NCBI GenBank assembly: GCA_964510315.1
Contig: CAZEAP010000012.1
Span: 38,715-102,714, forward strand
DNA: 64,000 nt
Direction of reading: 5' to 3'
From: CAZEAP01 sp964510315
GTDB lineage: Bacteria > Planctomycetota > Brocadiia > SM23-32
Part shown: positions 24,038 to 32,200 of the stretch, one piece after another
Position numbering within the stretch: position 1 is the first letter of the stretch
Layout: every line of letters starts with the position of its first letter
The notes under the pieces: generated by a model
What the model saw: the letters and a program-made list of their open reading frames with translations, nothing else
What the model was told of the DNA's origin: nothing
Database searches by the model: none
Position numbers and translations under genes: made by a program

Positions 24038-25981
24038 TCAGTGGCTGTTGGTGCATCGAACCGCCGTGACCTCCGGCCCGACGGTCAAGACCGCGACGTG
24101 CCCTTCTGCGCAGACCCCGAACCCGTCGATTCCGGCTTCGGCTCGGTAGCGCCACAGCACGTCGAGCTTGCGGCGATAGCCGGTGAAGGCGGTCAGTACG
24201 TTTCCTTCGGCGTGGAGCAGCACGGGATCGCCCTCCGGAGGCTTTCTCAGTCGGGTCCGTCCCGGCGGGGGGACCAGCTCCCAGACGTCGCCCGAGAGCG
24301 GTTCCACGACGGCGCAGTCCTCGGTCAGCGAGTAGGCGTATACGGTCTCACCCGGCACTTCGGTCCGGTCCAGGGCACCAACGGGTCGGCCGCCCCACAT
24401 CTTGCGGCCTTCGTGGTCGACGGCGTACATTCGGCCCCCCGGGCTGGCGAAGAGAGCGAACTCATCGCTCAGTCCGGCGGCCGGATACGTCGCTGCGCCC
24501 CCGAACCGCAGCTTGTGGAAGAGCCGCCCCTCGTCGGTGAAGAACCGGTATCTACCCGATTCATCCCCCGTCATCACTACGCCCCCGGATGGGCTGACGT
24601 AGACGTCCACGGGCGCCGGGTCCACCTGTCGGCTCCACACCGTCTCACCGTTTGCTCCCAGGCAGGCCAGCGCCCCGGCCGCGTTGGCCCGGACGGCGAA
24701 GCGGAGGTCGCGGGAGCAGTCGAAGAAGTCCGCTTCGTCCTTGAAGCTCACGCTGCGGGTTTGGCGTTTGCCCGGTTCGACCATCAGAACCCCCGAGGCG
24801 CTCCATACGGCTACACCGGCGGCCGGCCCTGCGGGAGCGGTCCACGCCGGCATGGAGGTTCTGGTCTGGACGACGGACTCACCGCTTCGGTCAAGGCCGA
24901 TAACGGTGCCGTCTGCAAACACCAGTACGGTGCAGTTCCCCTCCCGGCCGACGGCCAGGCGGGAGACGTCAACGCCTTCGGCATCTGCGGCCAGGTCGGT
25001 CTGCCAGAGCACTTCGGGTGCCTTGACTCCGGGTTGCGAACTCATCCGCAGCGTCTCCCTCGGGGCGTCGGCGTCGGGGCCCTGCCCGGTTTTCCCCGGA
25101 CGGGGTTCCCACTCTTCCACCCGGCAGGCGCTAAGGGCTCCTTCGCCGTCGACGACGGCAAGGAGTTCCAACCGGGCGTCGGCAGCCCAATCGGCCGGCG
25201 GACGGCGCAGGGACTTCTTCCAGCAGATCAGCCCGGCCCGTTCGGTGAGGACGAACTGCGGCCCGGTTGTTTCCACCAGGAACCGATCCGCGCCCGCACG
25301 GACCGCCACTCGCCTGGCCGGCTGATCGAGTTTCACGGTCCCCGCTTCGGCACCATCGGCCTGGAACAGTCGGAGACCGTCTTCCAGGGCCGGAACGGCC
25401 AGCAGAGGGCGATGCACCTCGCATGCGATAGGTCCGATCCGCCCCCGCAGGTTCCTGGTCCACAGGCAGTTGCCTTCGGGGCCGAAGGCGGCAAGGTCAC
25501 CGTCGGCCCCGGCAACGGCGAACTGCAGGGGATCGGCTGCAAAGGCTACGACGGACCGGGGTGCCCATTGTGTCCGGCCCGCCATCTTTGCGCGTGTCTC
25601 CGAGCTGTAGACGCAAAGCTGACCGTCCGCGGCCGCCGCAACCAGGTACTCCCCGGCCGGCCCCAGATGGAAATCCTCGAGGTGCCGATCGAACTCCACG
25701 CGCCATTGCAGGCCCGCGGTTCTGTCGAACGCGTAGACGATGCCGTCGCCCGCCAGCGCGGCGAAAAGCTCCCCTTCCCTGTCGGCGCCCACGCGGCGGA
25801 CGGGCTGTCCCGCGCGGAACTTGCCGACGACTCGGCCGTCGGGGTCGAGCACGTAGATGTTACGGTCCCGGTCGGATGCGACAGTGAAGCCGGCCCGCGC
25901 GGCAACCGCAACCCGTTCAATAGGTGCTTCGGCGGCGAAGCTCCAGGCGGTTTCCTCTTCGGGACCTGCCGACGCGCTCAT
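24038..25981 (-). CDS. Cytoplasmic beta-propeller protein (WD40/PQQ-like repeats)
   Basis: A 647-residue protein made mainly of short repeated beta-sheet blades, for example GFTVASDRDRNIYVLDPDGR, EYLVAAAADGQLCVYSSETR, CLGANGETVWSRQVDPAPVD and FFTDEGRLFHKLRFGGA. Roughly a dozen blades suggest two propellers. There is no signal peptide or membrane segment, so it should be cytoplasmic, unlike most PQQ-repeat proteins, which are secreted. No catalytic residues are recognised; a scaffold or sensor is likely. It follows the amidohydrolase gene by 21 bases and precedes the phosphoesterase by 17, so it is the middle of an operon. The ATG at 25981 has GGAGGC upstream. Confidence 0.75.
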   Translation of the reverse strand: MSASAGPEEETAWSFAAEAPIERVAVAARAGFTVASDRDRNIYVLDPDGRVVGKFRAGQPVRRVGADREGELFAALAGDGIVYAFDRTAGLQWRVEFDRHLEDFHLGPAGEYLVAAAADGQLCVYSSETRAKMAGRTQWAPRSVVAFAADPLQFAVAGADGDLAAFGPEGNCLWTRNLRGRIGPIACEVHRPLLAVPALEDGLRLFQADGAEAGTVKLDQPARRVAVRAGADRFLVETTGPQFVLTERAGLICWKKSLRRPPADWAADARLELLAVVDGEGALSACRVEEWEPRPGKTGQGPDADAPRETLRMSSQPGVKAPEVLWQTDLAADAEGVDVSRLAVGREGNCTVLVFADGTVIGLDRSGESVVQTRTSMPAWTAPAGPAAGVAVWSASGVLMVEPGKRQTRSVSFKDEADFFDCSRDLRFAVRANAAGALACLGANGETVWSRQVDPAPVDVYVSPSGGVVMTGDESGRYRFFTDEGRLFHKLRFGGAATYPAAGLSDEFALFASPGGRMYAVDHEGRKMWGGRPVGALDRTEVPGETVYAYSLTEDCAVVEPLSGDVWELVPPPGRTRLRKPPEGDPVLLHAEGNVLTAFTGYRRKLDVLWRYRAEAGIDGFGVCAEGHVAVLTVGPEVTAVRCTNSH

Positions 25982-26002
25982 CGGGGGCCGCCTCCTCTAC
26001 AG

Positions 26003-26809
26003 TCAGTCCTGCGGAGCGATGGAAAGCAGGCGGGCGGCCGTGCCCCCCATCACACCGTCGATGTCCGTCTGGTCCAAAGCCAGGGAGCGCAGAACGCGCT
26101 GATAGTCCCTTTCCACCGAAGCGATGTCCTCGTGCCGCACTCCGCTGCCGAACACCACGTGGTCCCAGACGTTGTAGCTGGACTCTTCCTCCCACAGGGG
26201 AGCGTTGGATTGCCCGAACAAAGTCCGCAAAAAGTCGGTGGCCCTGCGCCGGAGCACGTCTCCCGACAGGTCGAAAAAGACGTTATCGTGACGACGCATG
26301 GTCTCCACCGCCTCTTCGTACCAGGGGTTTCCCAGCCCGGTCCCCAGGACCCTCAGGTCCGGGAAGCACCGGGCCACCGTGTCCAGGTAAACCGGTCGCA
26401 TGTTCTCCGAGCGCACCTTCATGGCCCGGTCCAGACCGGTGGGCGGGAGGAAACCGGTATGGAGCAGAATCGGCATGTCAAGGGCTTGAGCCGCCTCGTA
26501 GATGCCGGCGAAGCGTTCGTCGTCGTAGGGCGCGGGCGGAGCCCAAAAGCACAGGCCCGCAAATCCTATCCGATGCATCCTCTCCACGGTCGAGGCGTCG
26601 TCCCGCCCGGGCTTTATCCTGGCAAACGGCACGAACAACTCCGGATAGGAATCGGCGATGCGCCGCACCTCGGCGTTGGCCGCCAGGCCGTAGCGACTCT
26701 GTCCGCCGGCTATGCAGAGGCGATTCACTCCCAGGTTCTTGGCCGTCTCGGCGAGTGCTTCCCCGTAACCGCTCTCCTGGTAAACGGGGACGTTGAAGTC
26801 GATCAGCAT
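26003..26809 (-). CDS. TIM-barrel amidohydrolase (metal-dependent hydrolase)
   Basis: A 268-residue member of the amidohydrolase 2 group. It starts MLIDFNVPVYQESGYGEALA, then ADSYPELFVPFARIKPGRD, MPILLHTGFLPPTG (the first HTG), the VLGTGLGNPWYEEAVETMRR strand and HDNVFFDLSGD, with HVVFGSGVRHEDIASVERDY near the end. Typical amidohydrolase-2 proteins have an N-terminal DxHxH motif and a DSxxP loop; here the N-terminus reads IDFNVPV and the end SGVRH, so the metal site looks altered and the reaction is uncertain. The ATG at 26809 has GGAGG upstream. It heads an operon with the propeller, phosphoesterase and lipoprotein genes, after an intrinsic terminator. Confidence 0.65.
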   Translation of the reverse strand: MLIDFNVPVYQESGYGEALAETAKNLGVNRLCIAGGQSRYGLAANAEVRRIADSYPELFVPFARIKPGRDDASTVERMHRIGFAGLCFWAPPAPYDDERFAGIYEAAQALDMPILLHTGFLPPTGLDRAMKVRSENMRPVYLDTVARCFPDLRVLGTGLGNPWYEEAVETMRRHDNVFFDLSGDVLRRRATDFLRTLFGQSNAPLWEEESSYNVWDHVVFGSGVRHEDIASVERDYQRVLRSLALDQTDIDGVMGGTAARLLSIAPQD

Positions 26810-26857
26810 AGTTGCCTCCGCGCGTGGCGAGTGATGTTCGCGATGCACCCCTAATGT

Positions 26858-26889
26858 AACAAAAACAGGGGGATTCGCAACGCGAATCC
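26858..26889 (-). terminator. Intrinsic terminator after the TMTC-like gene
   Basis: On the minus strand, GGATTCGC and GCGAATCC form a perfect 8-bp stem with a 3-base loop, followed by CCCTGTTTTTGTT. A TACATT further on could be the -10 of the amidohydrolase operon. Confidence 0.8.
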
Positions 26890-26913
26890 GCGGGCTGCAA
26901 GCTGTCTGCTCTG

Positions 26914-29100
26914 TCACGGTCGAGCGGCGGACGTGCCGCGGCCCTCCATCCGGCGCGCTTTCTCCAGCAGGTCACGCGCTTCCCGCCGGCTGGGGTTCAG
27001 GCGTAGCGCTTCCCGCAAATGGGCCACCGCTTCCCGCAGACGACCCTGCCGGAGGAGGAGGAGCTTTCCCAGTTCGCTGTGGGCGCGGGCATGGCCGGGG
27101 TTTATCCTCAATGTCTCGCGCAGATGCGCGGCGGCCTCCTGCGGCTCCCCCAAGGCCGCCAGGCCGAGCCCCAGGTTGAAATGTGCTTCTGCGTCTTCCG
27201 GGTCGGCGGCAAGCTTTCTGCGGTGGCGCTCCATGGCCCCCCGCAGAATGTCCCGAAGCCGCAGAGCCCTCTGCAGGTTTGCCGATGCCCGTCGGTTGCC
27301 TGCTTTCAGGCGCACGGCGGACCGAAAGTGCCGGATCGCCCCGGCGATGCGGTTTTTCGACTGGAGGGCCAACCCCATGTTGTTGTGAGCGCGCGCCAGG
27401 TTCGGCTCCAGCCGCAACGCCTCACGGTAGTGCTCGATCGCCGCGTCAGTGCGTCCCGTGGCCTGCAGCGCAAGCCCGAGGTTCAGGTGCGCCAAAGGAT
27501 AGTCCGGCTTGACGCGGAGCGCGTGCCGATACTCGGCGATGGCCTCTCGGATTTTGCCCTGCTGCTGAAGGACGAGGCCGAGGTTGTAATGCGCCATGGC
27601 ATAGTCCGGCCAGATGCGCAGGGCCTCCGCCAGATGATGAGCCGCTTCCTCCAGCTTGCCCTTTTGCCTCAGTTCCGCGCCCAGATTGTTGTGGGTCTCG
27701 GGTATCTCGGGTTCGAGGCGCAGCGCCCGGCGATAGCGGCGGACGGCCTTTTCGGCCTCGCCGCGCTCGGACAATATCTTCGCCAGGTTGTGATGGGCTA
27801 TCCAGGCTTCGGGGTTTTTCCGGAGGGTGTCCCGCCAGAGGGTCTCGAGGTCCCGGTAGGCGTACGTGCGTTGCCAGGTCAGGGTCCCCAGCAGAGGCAG
27901 AAGTAGGGCAGCCATGGCGACGCCTGCGAGGCGGCGGCTGCCGAAGCGCGCCGCAAGGCGTCTTGCGCCCTCGAGGGCCGGCACGATGAGACCCACGCAG
28001 GCGAGATACTGGAAGTGATCGGCCACGAAACTGTAGCGCATGGGGAGAACGTCGAAGAAGCCCAGGGCGGGAAACAGCGTCCCGCAGAAAAACAGGGCGC
28101 CCACAAGCGGGCCCCGCCCAAGACGGCGCCTGGCCAGCCACAGCGCCGCCACGGAGCCCGCGGCGGCGACGGGGAAGCCGCACTGCCACCAGTGGCCGGC
28201 GTCGACCTCCCAGCGCGGATAGGCGAAGACCAGCGGGTGCGGCCAGACCAGCTTGCGCGCGTAGAACCAGAGCGCCCGGCCCGCAATCAGAATGCGTTGT
28301 ACGAAAGACAAGTCCCAGCTCGTCCCTTGGGCACCCACCGAATGCTTCTCCATCCAGACGGTCAGCAGGGCAAGGCAGAGCCCGGCCGCGAACATCGGCA
28401 AAAGGTCAAAGGCGTCCCGCAGGCGGATGCGCGCCTTCTTCCACCACAGCACGAGAAGCAGCGCCGCAGGCAGCGAACAGGTGACCGTCTTCGCCAGCAG
28501 GGCAAGGACGAACAACACCAGAGCGAGAACGAAAAAGACTCGTGAGCCGCGGCGGCGTTGCTCCTGTTGCTGCTTGCCGCCGCGGGGCAGTGCGTAGCGG
28601 AGATACGCGAGGGCGGCGCCGAAGTAAAGGGCGCCGGAGAGGACGTTCTTCCGCTCCGTTATCCACGCCACCGATTCGACCTGGACGGGATGCAGCGCGA
28701 ACACGGCGGCGGCCACCCAAGCGACGGAGACGTCCAACCGGCGCAACACCCGCCACAGCAGGACCGTACCGGCCGCGTGCAGCAGGATGTTGGTCACGTG
28801 GTAGCCGGTCGGATCGAGTCCCCAGAGACGATATTCCACCCAGTAACTTGTGTGCACCAGCGGGTAGTACTGGGGCGTGGCACCAACGTCGAACCATATC
28901 CGTCGGAGGCCCCGCGCAGACCGCAGAGTCGGGTTCTCATACACGTAATCGTCGTCGTCCCATACGTATCCGTTGCCCGCCGCGGGGGCGTAGGCCGCCG
29001 TGGTGATCACCATCAGAAGCAATGTGCCCGCCAGGAACCTGCGCCGCGGGGTGGACCACAGCCACGTTTTCGCTGTGTCGGACAGGTTTGTCCCTATCAC
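26914..29100 (-). CDS. TMTC-like membrane glycosyltransferase with TPR tail
   Basis: A 728-residue protein. The N-terminal half has about ten hydrophobic helices, with YVWDDDDYVYENPTL in the first luminal or periplasmic loop, a pattern shared by protein O-mannosyltransferase-like families (acidic catalytic loop followed by NP). The C-terminal half carries at least eight TPR units, such as AIAEYRHALRVKPDYPLAHL and AIEHYREALRLEPNLARAHN. This order (GT-C membrane domain, then TPR) matches the TMTC/TPR family, whose animal members mannosylate cadherins; bacterial substrates are unknown. GTG at 29100 is chosen because AGGAAGG lies six bases upstream and removes an N-terminal extension with no similarity. 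A terminator follows the gene. Confidence 0.75.
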   Translation of the reverse strand: MIGTNLSDTAKTWLWSTPRRRFLAGTLLLMVITTAAYAPAAGNGYVWDDDDYVYENPTLRSARGLRRIWFDVGATPQYYPLVHTSYWVEYRLWGLDPTGYHVTNILLHAAGTVLLWRVLRRLDVSVAWVAAAVFALHPVQVESVAWITERKNVLSGALYFGAALAYLRYALPRGGKQQQEQRRRGSRVFFVLALVLFVLALLAKTVTCSLPAALLLVLWWKKARIRLRDAFDLLPMFAAGLCLALLTVWMEKHSVGAQGTSWDLSFVQRILIAGRALWFYARKLVWPHPLVFAYPRWEVDAGHWWQCGFPVAAAGSVAALWLARRRLGRGPLVGALFFCGTLFPALGFFDVLPMRYSFVADHFQYLACVGLIVPALEGARRLAARFGSRRLAGVAMAALLLPLLGTLTWQRTYAYRDLETLWRDTLRKNPEAWIAHHNLAKILSERGEAEKAVRRYRRALRLEPEIPETHNNLGAELRQKGKLEEAAHHLAEALRIWPDYAMAHYNLGLVLQQQGKIREAIAEYRHALRVKPDYPLAHLNLGLALQATGRTDAAIEHYREALRLEPNLARAHNNMGLALQSKNRIAGAIRHFRSAVRLKAGNRRASANLQRALRLRDILRGAMERHRRKLAADPEDAEAHFNLGLGLAALGEPQEAAAHLRETLRINPGHARAHSELGKLLLLRQGRLREAVAHLREALRLNPSRREARDLLEKARRMEGRGTSAARP

Positions 29101-29279
29101 GCGCGGCCTTCCTGATATACAGGCCGAGGTTGGGACAAGTTTAGGGCAGGAAGGGATGGTTGTCACGCAGATGGCTGGCCGGCGTTCGGGCGTGTCGAGG
29201 CGATTCGCCGGAATGAGGCAGCACGCGGGTGGGCGCAGGCGACCGGCTGCGTGCTCCCGCACAGCCTGGGTCGGGCGGT

Positions 29280-32200
29280 TTACTCCGCACGCTGCGCCAC
29301 GGTTATTGCAAGCACCACCGGTAGTCCGGTCCGGTCACCCCCCGGCTCCAGTGCCACGTCGATGCTGTCGATGGGCACCTGGGGACGCGGATTGACCCAC
29401 TGCGTGTGGTAGACCACGGCCCAGGGCGGCGCCTGTTCGCCGAGGGGCGCCCTCCAGGCGACTCGGGCATGGGGCAGTTCCGGTGGCCCGTCCTGTATCC
29501 AGTGCGCCACGTGTTGACCCGGCCGGACGGGAACAGCGGCCTGCTCGCCGTCCTGGTAGTGGACCACGTAGTGGAATGCCTCGGCCTCGCCCGTCGGTCC
29601 GGCGCCCTCGCGTCCGATCAGAGTGTGGAGGAAGAACAGCGCGTCGGCCCGTTGGTTGACCGGGATCCCGGCTACGGTCTCGGGCGCCTCGAACATGGCG
29701 TACTTGCCCACCGCTACTGCGCTGGGCAGGGGAGAGGTCTCGAAGTCGCGGATCTGGTAGATGACTCCGTCAAGGCGCTGTCGGCCCAGAGGCAGCCCGG
29801 AGAGGTCGCGGTCGGTGATCGGCCAGCCCCAGTCGGCGTCAAGGTAGAGGTTGCAGAGGCGTCCGATATGGACCGGTTCGAAGGACAGCCACTCCGCCCG
29901 TTCCACCATTGCCCGGCCGCCGAAGGGGCTTTTCAGGTTGCGGAGAATGGTGCGCACGATGGAGGCCTTCTTCTCGGCGTTCACCGGGTTGGCCTCGCTC
30001 TCGGGCAGGTTGACCTGGTTCAGCACGATTCCGCCTTGTCCCCGGGGATACCGCACGAGCGCCCCGATGTTGAGCAGCGGTTTGACACGCCGGTAAAACT
30101 TCTCGGAGCGCTCTACCCGCAGCCACAGGTTGTCGATGCCCAGCACGTTCTGTCGGCCCACCTTCTCCCAGTCCACCAGGTCGAAAGTGACCCGGCGCGC
30201 GGGGTGGGGCTCGAACTGGAAGTCCTGCCGCGACGGCTGATCTTCCTCCCCGTAAGGGGCGAGCCGCGCCTGCACTGCGTCCTCCTCCCGCCCGTCGAAC
30301 CTGAGTTCCAGCTCCCGCAGGTAGTGGTAGGAAGCGTTCGGAATGATCGACAGGCCGGTCACGCGTTCCCGCCGCGGCAGCTCGATGGTCCACCCGGTGG
30401 GCGGGTTGTCGAAGAGGTGCAGGTAGAAGATGAAACGCCAGAAATCGCGGCTGGTCATCCCGTTGACCATGTTCAGGGGATGATGGCCGCTGTTGAGCGA
30501 GTCTTCGTCGAAGTGCTTGAAATACTCCGGCGAGGGCCATTCGGCGAACGGAGCGATGTCGTTGTAGTCCACCACGTGGGAGAAAGCGTCTTCGGAGGGA
30601 ATCTCCGTCTCCATGAACCGCATGTACTTTCGGCCGGTTGTCATGGCGACGTCCCGCTGAGAGAGTCCGGAAGCGAGCCAATCGGCCGGCAGCCGCAGCG
30701 TCACGCGCTCCTGCCGGAAGGGGCGTATCACGTGTTCCACGCCCACCAGCTTGTTGAAGACTTCCAGGCCGTCCGGCCCTACGCCCCACAGAAGGAGCCA
30801 GCCTCCGGCGCGGGTGAACTCGCGGACGGCGGCCAGGTCCTCGGCCAGACGGGCGAGGTGGTCCGCCGTGGCGTCTACGAGCACCACTTCGTGCCAGCCG
30901 CTGGTGACGGCGGCCACCGGGTCGTCCACCAGGTCGTAGGCCAGTCCGATGCGTTCCAGCAACTCGGCCTTGGGGCCTTCCGGCGGGACGACGGCGGCCG
31001 TCGGCCGGACCTCCAGTTCGTAGCCCAGCGCGTAGTTGAGGAGGTTGTCAAAGAGCCGTTGGGCCACGGGGTCGCTCTCCAGCTTCGAGCCGACCAGTGC
31101 CTGGCAGATCAGCATCAGCCCGTGGTCCACCGGACACTCCAGCAACGCCGAGCATGCCAGCCCCTCGTCGCATTGCAGCAGGGACCTGGCGTTGCGCGAG
31201 GGCTTCACGTAAACGTTCCGGTACATGACGTGATCGCCCGACCAGCAGAAGAAGTCCTTCTGCTTCAGGCCCTGGAAGACTTCGTGCGTCGGCTCCTCCA
31301 TGAATCCGATGCGTCCCGTGTGATCGGTGAGTTCGGCATCGGCCGGCAGGGCACCGTGCCGCAGCGGGTTGTCCTGGTCGAGGATCAGCACGCGCTTGCC
31401 ATCGGCAGCGGCGCTGCGCCATGCCTCTGAGTCGGCGTCGTCCTTTTTCAGAGCATCCGGCCCGACGATGATAAACCGGGAGGACTCCGGCGTCTCCGCC
31501 ATGCTCTCGACTTCTACGAAAGGCAGCCCCCGCTCGGCCAGTCTTGCCCGGACCGGTCCGGCCGGGTCCAGCACGGCGATTTCTGCTTCCTCCACCTCCG
31601 GTATGGGCGCAGCGTCGGCGTCGATGACGGAGACCTTTTTGGTCTCGCGGAAGACCTCCTCGCCGTAGCGACTGCAGCCCAACGTAAGTTCGCCCTCGAC
31701 GCGTCCCTCGGCCGGCGGCATCGTCAGTTCGATCTCGAACTCCTCGGCCGTGCCCGGCTGGAGCGGGAAAATTCTTCTCCCGCCCTGCACTTCGGTTCCA
31801 TCAAAACGAAGGGACCACTCCACCGTTATGGGATCGGCGTGGCGGGTGTCGTTGAATACCTTCAGCGTGCGGGGCACCCGGGCGCCGGCCTCGAAGGTCC
31901 AGTTCCACTCCCGGCAGAACACGGCCACCGGGCTGAAGGAGTTGTTGTGGATGTTCGGTCCGATCAGCATGTCGAACGCCGCGATGCCAAACCAGCGGTA
32001 TCCCTCGGCCAGCATCTTGGCGAAAAGGCCGCGCGCGTGCTCGCACTCGGCGATGCCCGCGAAGCATATCTCGCCGCCGATCGTGGCGTACCAGCGCGGG
32101 CTCTTGCCCCCGCTGTAGTAGCTTTCGCCCAGGAAAATGGGCTTGTCCATGGCCATAGGCCAGGGGGTGCGCCGGGAGGTCCGGCGAGACAGTTTGAACC

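Noticed and set aside
24041..26854. 937-residue plus-strand frame opposite the propeller and amidohydrolase genes
   Set aside because: It is the antisense of two genes with good starts and motifs; its composition is not protein-like.
29406..31430. 674-residue plus-strand frame inside the GH2-like gene
   Set aside because: Antisense to a clear secreted hydrolase, with no motif.
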